From Pseudomonas cerasi (GTDB lineage: Bacteria > Pseudomonadota > Gammaproteobacteria > Pseudomonadales > Pseudomonadaceae), in assembly GCF_900074915.1 (NCBI RefSeq), contig NZ_LT222319.1, positions 4,249,001-4,313,000 on the forward strand: DNA of 64,000 nt, written 5' to 3'. Below the pieces are notes generated by a model. The model saw only the letters and a program-made list of their open reading frames with translations. It did not search any database and was not told the DNA's origin. A program made the position numbers and the translations under genes. Shown here one piece after another: positions 8,671 through 17,126 of the stretch. How positions within the stretch are numbered: position 1 is the stretch's first letter; each line of letters opens with the position of its first letter.

Positions 8671-10503
8671 ATGCTTTATCGTCGTTTCGAAAAACTGATC
8701 GATATCTTCAAAGACGCTCCTACCGCTGCCCCGCCCAATACCGTCTTCGCGTTTTATCTCTACTACCTGCGTCAGGTGTGGCCGACGTTTACCGCGCTGC
8801 TGGTGGTCGGGCTGATCGGTGCGCTGATCGAAGTGTCGCTGTTCAGTTACCTGAGCCGCATCATCGACCTGGCGCAAACCACGCCGCCGGAGAACTTCTT
8901 CAGCATTCATGGTTCCGAGCTGATCTGGATGGTCGTCGTCGCCCTGCTGCTGCGGCCGATTTTCGTCGGCCTGCATGACCTGCTGGTACACCAGACGATC
9001 AGCCCCGGCATGACCAACCTGATTCGCTGGCAGAACCACAGTTACGTGCTCAAGCAGAGCGTCAACTTCTTCCAGAACGACTTCGCCGGGCGTATCGCTC
9101 AGCGCATCATGCAGACCGGCAACTCATTGCGCGACTCGGCCGTACAGTCGGTGGATGCGCTGTGGCATGTGCTGATCTACGCGATCAGCGCGATGGTGCT
9201 GTTCGCCGAGGCCGACTGGCGCCTGATGATCCCGCTGGGTACCTGGATCGCGGCGTTCATCCTCTCGCTGATGTATTTCGTGCCGAGGGTCAAGCAGCGC
9301 TCGGTGGATTCGTCCGATGCGCGCTCACGACTGATGGGCCGCATCGTCGACGGCTATACCAACATCACCACGCTCAAGCTGTTCGCCCACACCAACCACG
9401 AGCAGCAGTACGCTCGCGAAGCGATGCGCGATCACACCGAAAAAAGTCAGCTGGCTGGCCGCGTGGTCACGTCGATGGACACTACCATCACCACCATGAA
9501 CGGCATACTGATCGTTACGACGACCGGCCTGGCCCTGTGGTTGTGGACTCAGTCGATGATCTCGGTGGGGGCGATCGCACTGGCCACCGGTCTGGTCATC
9601 CGCATCGTCAACATGTCCGGCTGGATCATGTGGGTGGTCAACGGCATCTTCGAGAACATCGGTACCGTGCAGGACGGCCTGGAAAGTATCTCGCAGCCCG
9701 TCACGGTCAATGACAAACCTGGCGCCCTGCCGCTGAAGATCGAAAACGGCGGTGTCAGGTTCGACGGCGTCGATTTCCATTACGGCAATGGCAACGGGAT
9801 CATTCACAACCTCAACCTGGACATCAAACCGGGTGAGAAGATCGGCCTGATCGGGCCTTCCGGCGCGGGCAAGTCGACGCTGGTGAACCTGCTGCTGCGC
9901 ATGTACGACGTGCAAGGCGGGAGAATCCTTATCGACGGCCAGGATATTTCCGAAATCACCCAGGAAAGCCTGCGGGCGCAGATCGGCATGATTACCCAGG
10001 ACACCTCGCTGCTGCACCGCTCGATTCGCGAGAACCTGCTGTATGGCAATCCGCACGCAACCGACGAACAGCTCTGGGAGTCGATCCGCAAGGCTCGTGC
10101 TGACGAGTTCATCCCGCTGCTGTCGGACTCCGAAGGGCGTACCGGCTTCGATGCTCATGTCGGTGAACGCGGCGTCAAGCTGTCCGGCGGTCAACGCCAG
10201 CGTATCGCGATCACTCGCGTGCTGCTCAAGGACGCACCGATCCTGATCATGGACGAAGCCACCTCGGCACTCGACTCGGAAGTCGAAGCAGCGATTCAGG
10301 AAAGCCTGGAGACGTTGATGCAGGGCAAAACGGTGATCGCCATCGCGCACCGCCTGTCGACGATTGCACGCATGGATCGCCTGGTGGTTCTGGAGAAAGG
10401 CCAGATCGCTGAAACAGGCACGCACAGCGAACTGCTGGCGCATGGCGGGCTGTATGCGCGGTTGTGGCAGCATCAAACGGGTGGGTTTGTAGGCGTGGAT
10501 TGA
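8671..10503 (+). CDS. ABC exporter, fused membrane and ATPase domains
   Basis: 610 residues. The N-terminal half (about 25-330) is a six-helix ABC exporter membrane domain and the C-terminal half (about 355-600) the nucleotide-binding domain: Walker A GPSGAGKST near residue 395, signature LSGGQRQR near 504, Walker B ILIMDEATSALD near 525 and switch histidine in IAHRLSTIARMDR. It belongs to the homodimeric lipid/peptide/multidrug exporters of the inner membrane; the substrate is unknown. The last 47 codons are repeated 254 bases downstream in a REP-associated duplication. The start is fixed by an in-frame stop at 8662; see the unusual ribosome-binding arrangement. Confidence 0.9.
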   Translation: MLYRRFEKLIDIFKDAPTAAPPNTVFAFYLYYLRQVWPTFTALLVVGLIGALIEVSLFSYLSRIIDLAQTTPPENFFSIHGSELIWMVVVALLLRPIFVGLHDLLVHQTISPGMTNLIRWQNHSYVLKQSVNFFQNDFAGRIAQRIMQTGNSLRDSAVQSVDALWHVLIYAISAMVLFAEADWRLMIPLGTWIAAFILSLMYFVPRVKQRSVDSSDARSRLMGRIVDGYTNITTLKLFAHTNHEQQYAREAMRDHTEKSQLAGRVVTSMDTTITTMNGILIVTTTGLALWLWTQSMISVGAIALATGLVIRIVNMSGWIMWVVNGIFENIGTVQDGLESISQPVTVNDKPGALPLKIENGGVRFDGVDFHYGNGNGIIHNLNLDIKPGEKIGLIGPSGAGKSTLVNLLLRMYDVQGGRILIDGQDISEITQESLRAQIGMITQDTSLLHRSIRENLLYGNPHATDEQLWESIRKARADEFIPLLSDSEGRTGFDAHVGERGVKLSGGQRQRIAITRVLLKDAPILIMDEATSALDSEVEAAIQESLETLMQGKTVIAIAHRLSTIARMDRLVVLEKGQIAETGTHSELLAHGGLYARLWQHQTGGFVGVD

Positions 10504-10600
10504 TAGGGGGAGTTTGCTGGCCTCTTCGCGAGCAAGCTCGCTCCCACAGGATCTTCAGAGGCCACAACATCTTCAGCGGCAGCGACGCCGCACTTGTGGG
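10361..10600 (+). repeat. Duplication copy 1: 3' end of the ABC gene plus REP
   Basis: A 240-base segment containing the last 47 codons of the ABC exporter gene, the stop codon and a REP element. It recurs at 10615-10854 with a constant offset of 254 bases and nine substitutions by eye, about 96% identity. Confidence 0.9.
10527..10548 (+). repeat. REP element
   Basis: CGCGAGCAAGCTCGCTCCCACA, of which the core GAGCAAGCTCGCTC is palindromic, is the common P. syringae REP head. It is one of four copies in 10504-10944, occurring in alternating orientation (BIME-like). Confidence 0.8.
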
Positions 10601-10614
10601 AGCAAGCTTGCTCA
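10591..10614 (-). repeat. REP element, inverted
   Basis: TTGTGGGAGCAAGCTTGCTC is the inverse of the REP at 10527. Copy 2 of the duplication begins immediately after it, so this REP marks the recombination junction. Confidence 0.75.
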
Positions 10615-10854
10615 CGATCGCACGCATGGATCGCCTGGTGGTTCTGGAGAAAGGCCAGATCGCCGAAACCGGCACGCACTGCGAACTGCTGGCGCATGGC
10701 GGGCTGTACGCGCGGTTGTGGCAGCATCAAACGGGTGGGTTTGTAGGCGTGGATTGATAGGGGGAATTTGCTGGCCTCTTCGCGAGCAAGCTCGCTCCCA
10801 CAGGATCTTCAGAGGCCACAAAATCTCCAGCGGCAGCGACGCAGCACTTGTGGG
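10615..10854 (+). pseudogene. Duplication copy 2: orphan C-terminal fragment of the ABC exporter
   Basis: The frame from 10615 to the stop at 10757 encodes TIARMDRLVVLEKGQIAETG and the rest of the ABC exporter C-terminus, differing only by Ser to Cys in GTHCEL. Of five substitutions in the coding part, four are synonymous. There is no start codon or Walker motif, so it is a non-functional remnant. Its junction on the left lies inside a REP element (10591-10614) and it also ends at a GCACTTGTGGG REP border. Confidence 0.85.
10781..10802 (+). repeat. REP element (within duplication copy 2)
   Basis: Same sequence as the REP at 10527, offset by exactly 254 bases. Confidence 0.8.
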
Positions 10855-10881
10855 GTCCACCTGTCGGTCATATGTACGCAG

Positions 10882-10909
10882 CACTTGTGGGAGCGAGCTT
10901 GCTCGCGAA
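10882..10909 (-). repeat. REP element, inverted
   Basis: TTGTGGGAGCGAGCTTGCTC followed by GCGAA, the full canonical inverted REP. It is the last of the four and lies 35 bases from the stop codon of the converging FemAB/GNAT-like gene. Confidence 0.8.
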
Positions 10910-10944
10910 GGGGCCAGTGCAGTCGCTGAATGTCTTCTGGCCGG

Positions 10945-12072
10945 TTACTCCACCTGCCGATACGGCAGCGCGCTGCGCGCTTCCTCGGCATAGGCCAGTA
11001 CGCCGACTCGCTCCTGCTCCAAAAACTCGCTGACGGCGTCTTTCAGGCCTGGGTGCATCAGGTAGTGCCACGAACGGGTGATCTGCGGTTCGAAGCCGCG
11101 GATCAGTTTGTGTTCGCCCTGCGCGCCGGCGTCGAAGCGTTGCAGGCCGTGCGCGATGGCGTAGTCCATACCCTGATAGAAACAGGTTTCGAAATGCAGC
11201 CGGTCAAACTCGGCCAGACAGCCCCAGTAGCGCCCATAGAAACTGTCGTCGCCGATCAGGCTGAAGGCCATCGCCACCGGCCGTGAGCCCTGCAGCGCGA
11301 TGACCACACGAATCGATTCGGGCATGCGCTCGGCCAGCAGGCTGAAGAACTCACGCGTCAGGTAAGGCGCCTGACCACGCACCTCGTAGGTATTGGAGTA
11401 GCACGCATACACGAAGTCCCACAGCACTTCGCTCATCTGCGCGCCTTCGAGCCATTCAAACTCGATGCCCTGCCCGGCCACCTGCTCACGTTCCTTGCGC
11501 ATCTGTTTGCGCTTGCGCGAACTCAATGCATCAAGGAAGTCCTGAAAGTCCCGGTAGCCGCGATTGTGCCAGTGAAACTGGCAGCCAAAGCGCTCCAGCC
11601 AACCCGGTTGCGTTTCAAGCAAGGCATCGGCCGCCGGATCGGTGAAGTTCACGTGGGCGCTCGACAACCCTTCACTCTGCAGATAGGCAGGCAGCTCGCT
11701 GAGCAACTCGATACCGCCCTGAGGCGTCACCGACAAAATCCGCGAACCGCCGACCGGGCTGAAAGGCACGGCGATCAGCAGCTTGGGGTAATAGGCGATG
11801 CCGGCGCGACGGCAGGCGTCTGCCCAGGCGTGATCGAACACATACTCGCCATACGAATGCCACTTTCGGTAAGCCGGCAACGCCGCCACCAACTGATCGT
11901 TTTCGTAGTGCAGCACGTGCTCGGCACGCCAGCCCGATCGTGGCCCGAGGCTGCCGCTGTCCTCCAGCGAGCTGAGAAACGCATGCCGCAGGAATGGCTG
12001 ATTGCCAGGCACCAGCGCATCCCACTGGGCAGGCGCGACGGTGCCGAGGCTGTCGATTACGTGAACAGGCAT
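10945..12072 (-). CDS. FemAB/GNAT-like protein (DUF482 family)
   Basis: 375 residues, the usual size of the DUF482 / 'peptidoglycan biosynthesis-recognition' family with a GNAT-like double fold. Recognisable stretches are FLRHAFLSSLEDSG at the N-terminus, HVNFTDPAADALL, RKQMRKEREQVA, and YYWGC-like FYGRYWGCLAEFDRLHFETC followed by GAQGEHKLIRGFEP. The family is assumed to transfer an acyl or aminoacyl group, but no substrate is established. GGGGAACC precedes the ATG. It has no signal peptide, so it is probably cytoplasmic. Confidence 0.8.
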   Translation of the reverse strand: MPVHVIDSLGTVAPAQWDALVPGNQPFLRHAFLSSLEDSGSLGPRSGWRAEHVLHYENDQLVAALPAYRKWHSYGEYVFDHAWADACRRAGIAYYPKLLIAVPFSPVGGSRILSVTPQGGIELLSELPAYLQSEGLSSAHVNFTDPAADALLETQPGWLERFGCQFHWHNRGYRDFQDFLDALSSRKRKQMRKEREQVAGQGIEFEWLEGAQMSEVLWDFVYACYSNTYEVRGQAPYLTREFFSLLAERMPESIRVVIALQGSRPVAMAFSLIGDDSFYGRYWGCLAEFDRLHFETCFYQGMDYAIAHGLQRFDAGAQGEHKLIRGFEPQITRSWHYLMHPGLKDAVSEFLEQERVGVLAYAEEARSALPYRQVE

Positions 12073-12111
12073 GCAGGTTCCCCGATAGGCAGACAGGGTG
12101 AAGAATATCCC

Positions 12112-12880
12112 TTATTGAGCCGTCATGTTCACCGCTTGGGCAATCTGCCTGGAAAGAGTGATCGCGAATTCGTTGATCGCCTGCTCACGCTGACGAGAGA
12201 TCAGGCCAATCTGCTCGAGGTACTGCTGATCGGATCGCTGATCAGGCGGCAACTCATCCAGGGCCACCAGGCGCTGATTGAAAGGCTGCTTGACCGGCTC
12301 GAACTCCGGGGCGTAACGAATTTCCAGATAACTCATCCAGAATTCCCGGGCAATCATCGACTGGAAAAACTCAGGGGTGGCTTCGCGATCGATGATTTCG
12401 TTGTAAGCCGCCTGCAAATCCGCTTCGCTCACCTTGGCAATAGCGCGGAACCACATGTTTCGCGGCTGGCCCGGCAGCTCAAGCCGCGCCTGCAGACCGA
12501 CGCGGTAGGCCAGGCGTACTTCGGCCTCATCGACCGTTTCGCCGCTCGCCTGACGAAACGCTATATCGCGCAGGGCGATTTTCTCCACCTGGTCCAGACG
12601 GTCCAGACTGCGGGTCATCCTGAACAGCTCGCGTGGCTGCGCGGCCGCCGTCGTGGATGACATGATCGAGAAGATCTGGACGCGCACTTCCATATCGCCA
12701 AACACCATTGCCAGTCCATCACCACACGTCTGCGGGTGCGCGGCAACATCGAAGAGCTGGGCACGCAGCTCGGCGTTGACCGACGCCGATTGGATCATCG
12801 ACCAGACTCGCGCAATCAGCTCATCGCGGTTACTTGAGAAGTCGCCGATTGCGTCAGATCGCTCAGCATCTGAAAAAAAT
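12112..12880 (-). pseudogene. Catalytic half of the NEL ubiquitin-ligase domain, out of frame with its parent gene
   Basis: This frame carries DFSSNRDELIARVWSMI, the helical bundle of an IpaH/SspH-type NEL domain, and PQTCGDGLAMVF with the C-x-D catalytic motif (Cys codon at 12724-12726), down to a natural stop. It is the direct continuation of the LRR protein encoded upstream, but displaced by one base. Homology-like continuity (TQSA to DFSSNRDEL) places a one-base loss near 12841-12845. It has no plausible start of its own. A slippery T_TTT_TTT at 12879-12873 lies in the right phase for a -1 shift into this frame. It is probably a broken C-terminus with residual readthrough possible. Confidence 0.7.
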
Positions 12881-15800
12881 CCGTGGATCCGGCACAGGCG
12901 CGCAGGTCTTGCCACAGCCTTATGCGGGTATTCACCTGCTCACGATTCAGACCTGCAAGCCACGGCGCACTGCCAGGTCCGGCCTCGACCGGATTGCGAC
13001 TCTGGCTGACACCCCACCGCGGGCGCAGCCTGCCCTCGCGAAACAGCCTGATGCGTTCCAGCGTGGGTGAATTCAACGGATTGCCGCTCAGATGCAGGTG
13101 CAGGCGCGAGGAACTGAGGGAGCGCTCGATGTTATCGAGTTCATCGATGGATATTTCCGAGATGCGATTGTCACGCACATCAATCCGAATCAGCTCGGAC
13201 CGCACCCAGTTCCATGCCGGCAATGTTCGAATGCCCGTGCCACGCAAAAACAGTAGGCGCAATGAGTTCAATGCGTGGATGGGGACGTCCTCGCCGAGCG
13301 AGCAAAAGTTGAGGTCCAGAATCTCCAACCGGTTCAGGTTCTGCAACGCCACGTTGGCGGACTCTGTCCAGATCAGCGGGTTGTGGCTGATGGACAGCTC
13401 TGCAAGCTGAGGCATTTGCCCTATCGAGGTCGGCAAGGATCGCAGATCATTGAAGTCCAGGCTCAGCGAACGCAGTCTGTTGAAGTTTTTCAGTAATGCA
13501 TTCGCTTGTGGATCGGTAAGCTGCATGGCGCGGGCTTTCAGCACCGCCACATGGTCGAAGTTAGCCGTGATATCCGGGAGTTCTCCGATACGCAAGTTAT
13601 CCAGATCGAGCGCATACCCTAAAAAGTCACCCTGAAAGTTTCGGCACTGAAAGCTCAAGCGTTTCCAGCAGTCGCGAATGCGCGTCGCGGCGACCTCCCT
13701 CGGCCTGCGCAACGAAGAAAAGGGCGTTTCCGCGACCCAGTTGTCCAGGGTAACTTGAAGCGTTCGCAATTCATCGGCGAGGCTGCTCAGTCTTTGCCGG
13801 ACGAAAGTCGACAACTCCCTCGCCGGTCCGGTGTGTTCGGCGCGCAGCGTGCTCAGGAAGTCGGACACTTCTGCATCGGAAAAACCCGGGTACAGACTTC
13901 TTACCGCAAGCTCCGGCGAGTGCCTGGACGCGCCAATGCCCAAGCGACGAAAGAAACCCCGCAAGCGTCCACTCAGGGGGTAGCCAATACGGCCATGAGG
14001 CAAGCGTTGCGGCCACTTGATACCCGGCTTGATTGGCTGCAATTGCAAAATGGCAGCCATGCGCTCACGCCGTTCGACTGCCGTATTGCGCAACAGACTG
14101 CGCAGTTGCTGCTCATCCGCGCCAGCAGGCAGCTGAATGTCGAGGCGTATCTGTTCGGGAAGCGCCAGCAACAACGCCCTGAAAAATTGCTGATCGACTT
14201 CACCGAGCGGCTCACCTGAAGGATCGAAGCACTGAACGCCCGCTTCGGCGCTGACCAGCAGCCGGTGCACTGAGGCCTGATCGCTGTCGAGACTGGCGAT
14301 TTCGTCGCCCTCCAGCGAATCTTTCAGCAGATCGATGGAAACATCACCTCGCCAGCCTGGCACGTACTGCAGCATGCCCATCCCCGCCGCCTGGGTGTCC
14401 AGATTATCGGTTACTGCCCGATAGAAGCCTTCGTTGGTGCGGTTTATCCGCAGTTGCTGCTGATACTCGCGGGCATGCTCGGCAAGTGTCAGAGGAATGC
14501 GTTTTTCCGTGGTCATCCGCGCTTTGTCCGCGTCGCTGGCCATGCCGATGAGTTCGAGCGCCACGCTGCTCGGCAAGCTGCCGAAGTCGCGCTGTATCAG
14601 TTGAACATGCGGGTCGTCGCTGCGACCTTTGAGCGCCTGCACGTCATCCAGCAGACGCCCCAAGTGTGTCTGGGCGCAATCGGCCAGATAGCGTTTGAAG
14701 CCGCGCAGTTGAACGGCCTTGTCGGCACTGTCGCTCCCGGTCAAACGAGTGACTTCATCGGCGGGCAGACCTTCCAGTAACTGGCCGAGCACTTGACTGA
14801 GGTGCCCGGTCGGCCCTGTGACATGGGACGACAGCGTCATCTGCGATCCCACGTTCCAGGATTCCAGCAGCGCCCCTTGGGCGTCGATGAGCAACAGGCC
14901 GCGGGGCTCATGCCAGCGCGGTGACGACACCAGCAGTTTCAGCCACGGCTCAAGATGAGAAACATGGACCTCAGACACATCGGCGGCCTGAAGAGCGCCG
15001 ATGCAGACGTGCAGTTGCCGTTCTGTTTCAACGCGCTGAATGGCGTCCTTCAGCAAGGCCGGAGGCTGGAGGTTCTCGACATGTACCTGGCGCAGCAACG
15101 CCTCGTGGGTGCCGGTAATGCGCAGGACTTTCTGAATGTCCTCTTCCGGGAGTGCATGACAGGTCGGGTTGAGGCGTCTGAAAGCCGTTACCTCGTCCCA
15201 ACCCATAGGGTTTTCCCATTCATGGCGCCAGGCACCGGCCCCATTGTGCTTGAGCTTCGGTGCGTAAGAACGCTCATTCAGCGGATGCCTGATGCGCCAG
15301 TTGGCGCCGGAGGCATCGGACTCGACGCGATACAGCTTGCCGTCCAGTGGCAGCCAGGTCCTGCCATCGTGCTCATAAAGTCCAAGGGCGTTGCTGCTCA
15401 GGTTGTCGGGCAACGAAACCGTATGCGCATAGGCGTCGATGCTCGGCTTGCCGAGACGTACGGCCCCGTCGACACGTCGTTGCACCAGGCTTTCGATGAA
15501 CATCGAGGGTTGCAACCCGTTCACCGCGCCCACCACGCCGCCTACCAGCAACATCTGTGCAACGTTTTCGCCGATGTTGTAGACATGTTGCATGGCGTCT
15601 TCGACTTCATCGTGCTGCCAGTCCTCGTAAGCCACGAACGCTTCGCTGGCGAGCTGATAGAGGGCGACCACTGACATGATTTCACCCAGCACCGGCACAA
15701 AGAACCCGGCCACGTTGAGCAGGTTCATGCCATTGTTTTCAAGGCTTTCGTTCAGTGAATCATGAGCCTGCTGGTCCACCTGCGCGGAAGGCACCGCGAT

Positions 15801-17066
15801 AGCCTTTGAGTCGTCATAGGTTTTGGACAGCAAATGGTCGTACAGCCGTTCGAATGGCGGTTTCGAAAACGGCTGTGCCTGCACGACCAGGTCGGCGTCG
15901 GGGTCCAGCTTGCGGTCCCCGGCGGGATACAGCCGTGCGTCCAGTTTGGTAAAAAATGCCGGAGCCTGGCCAAGACTGACGAAACGGCTGAAGTAGCGTC
16001 GATAGTGTTCGCTGCCCAACGCCGTCACCAACCAGGCGTTGAAGGCCCACAATGACTCGAACTGTTTGATCGGATGCGAGGGCTCGGAAGGCAGGTAGAC
16101 CAGACAAGGACTGTCATCGGGCCTGGCGCCGTCCTGCTGTATCAGCAAGGCACCCTGTAACAGCGAGCCTGAAAACGTGTAGGTATCGAGCACGTGCAAC
16201 TGGCAATAGCGCACGCCCTTGCCATCCCAGCGGGGCTGGTCAACGGACTTCACCATATCCAGCAGGGTCTGGTACGCCGCTTCAGTGATATCGCCTTTCA
16301 TCACGGCAATATGCGCAAGCACCTCAACGGCGGCACGCTCGCTGTCCATGAACGCGCTGGCAACCGCTTGCGTAGCCGGGCCTGGCGGCTTGAACACGCT
16401 GTCCAGGTGAGTCTGATACTGACGGCCCAGATCCAGCTCATGGCAAAAATCAGCGAACTGCTCAAGATCGATCGCCTGACGGTCCCGGTATTCCACCTTG
16501 TAGCGGCGCTGGGCGCTGTCGATCAGCCAGTAGCGCAGGCCACCTGTCCGCAGGATTGCCGAGTAGGGATTGAAGCGGCTTCTGTTGCTCGAAGCGAAGT
16601 TCTGCAAGGCCGCCTGGAGCAAGGTCTGCTCGAGCGGGGCGGGGCTCCAGGCGCTGTCGTAGCGCCAGGTCATCAGTTGAAAGGCTTCAACGTCCAGGTC
16701 GAGCTGGAAACGTTCGACAAACGCTTTCGACAGCAAGGGCGCTGCAAATTGCTGTGGCGATAACAGGCGGTTGCGCACCGGCTCCAGCGCCTGCGCGTAA
16801 CGCCGTGCACTTTGCTGGCTGGCGTGCAGTGCCTGGCGCAGTGCCGTGGACGCACCCACATACCAGTCTGGCAAGTTGAGCCTGATGAATTCGGTGTTGG
16901 CGTGCTCCGCTTCGAACGGCGCCGCGTCCTGCGCTCGAGGCGTTACAGAGGCGTGCGCAATGGACGCTTCTATGGTTTCAAAGGGGTTGTAACGGAGGGT
17001 GAACATGGTCGATACCGCTAATGGCTTTGTGAATAGCCAATACGATAAAGACCCAAGGGCCTGCAC
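12816..17066 (-). CDS. Large DUF6543-LRR-NEL effector-like protein, truncated by frameshift
   Basis: 1416 residues from a GTG at 17066; an ATG at 17006 (MFTLRYNPFE) is an alternative and neither has a strong ribosome site. The long N-terminal region is the DUF6543/dermonecrotic-toxin-like domain found in large Pseudomonas proteins. It includes a hydrophobic hairpin-like stretch (GMNLLNVAGFFVPVLGEIM). Leucine-rich repeats follow near the C-terminus (LRSLSLDFNDLRSLPTSIGQ, LAELSISHNPL, LEILDLNFCSL, LRLLFLRGTGIRTLP). The NEL domain begins (APWLAGLNREQVNTRIRLWQDLRACAG) and then the frame runs into a stop at 12816, losing the catalytic Cys, which is in the next frame. Intact relatives are predicted secreted E3 ubiquitin ligases; this allele should lack ligase activity unless the shift is bypassed. 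Confidence 0.85.
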   Translation of the reverse strand: MQALGSLSYWLFTKPLAVSTMFTLRYNPFETIEASIAHASVTPRAQDAAPFEAEHANTEFIRLNLPDWYVGASTALRQALHASQQSARRYAQALEPVRNRLLSPQQFAAPLLSKAFVERFQLDLDVEAFQLMTWRYDSAWSPAPLEQTLLQAALQNFASSNRSRFNPYSAILRTGGLRYWLIDSAQRRYKVEYRDRQAIDLEQFADFCHELDLGRQYQTHLDSVFKPPGPATQAVASAFMDSERAAVEVLAHIAVMKGDITEAAYQTLLDMVKSVDQPRWDGKGVRYCQLHVLDTYTFSGSLLQGALLIQQDGARPDDSPCLVYLPSEPSHPIKQFESLWAFNAWLVTALGSEHYRRYFSRFVSLGQAPAFFTKLDARLYPAGDRKLDPDADLVVQAQPFSKPPFERLYDHLLSKTYDDSKAIAVPSAQVDQQAHDSLNESLENNGMNLLNVAGFFVPVLGEIMSVVALYQLASEAFVAYEDWQHDEVEDAMQHVYNIGENVAQMLLVGGVVGAVNGLQPSMFIESLVQRRVDGAVRLGKPSIDAYAHTVSLPDNLSSNALGLYEHDGRTWLPLDGKLYRVESDASGANWRIRHPLNERSYAPKLKHNGAGAWRHEWENPMGWDEVTAFRRLNPTCHALPEEDIQKVLRITGTHEALLRQVHVENLQPPALLKDAIQRVETERQLHVCIGALQAADVSEVHVSHLEPWLKLLVSSPRWHEPRGLLLIDAQGALLESWNVGSQMTLSSHVTGPTGHLSQVLGQLLEGLPADEVTRLTGSDSADKAVQLRGFKRYLADCAQTHLGRLLDDVQALKGRSDDPHVQLIQRDFGSLPSSVALELIGMASDADKARMTTEKRIPLTLAEHAREYQQQLRINRTNEGFYRAVTDNLDTQAAGMGMLQYVPGWRGDVSIDLLKDSLEGDEIASLDSDQASVHRLLVSAEAGVQCFDPSGEPLGEVDQQFFRALLLALPEQIRLDIQLPAGADEQQLRSLLRNTAVERRERMAAILQLQPIKPGIKWPQRLPHGRIGYPLSGRLRGFFRRLGIGASRHSPELAVRSLYPGFSDAEVSDFLSTLRAEHTGPARELSTFVRQRLSSLADELRTLQVTLDNWVAETPFSSLRRPREVAATRIRDCWKRLSFQCRNFQGDFLGYALDLDNLRIGELPDITANFDHVAVLKARAMQLTDPQANALLKNFNRLRSLSLDFNDLRSLPTSIGQMPQLAELSISHNPLIWTESANVALQNLNRLEILDLNFCSLGEDVPIHALNSLRLLFLRGTGIRTLPAWNWVRSELIRIDVRDNRISEISIDELDNIERSLSSSRLHLHLSGNPLNSPTLERIRLFREGRLRPRWGVSQSRNPVEAGPGSAPWLAGLNREQVNTRIRLWQDLRACAGSTDFFQMLSDLTQSATSQVTAMS

Positions 17067-17087
17067 ATGACATAACGGGATATGACA

Positions 17088-17114
17088 GGTAGCGCCCGCC
17101 TCCGGAGCGCTACC
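17088..17114 (-). terminator. Hairpin downstream of the FabH-like gene
   Basis: GGTAGCGC (17088-17095) and GCGCTACC (17107-17114) are perfect 8-bp arms with an 11-base loop, 13 bases beyond the stop of the FabH-like gene. There is no T-run, so termination is plausible but not certain. Confidence 0.45.
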
Positions 17115-17126
17115 CGTCGAACGTGA

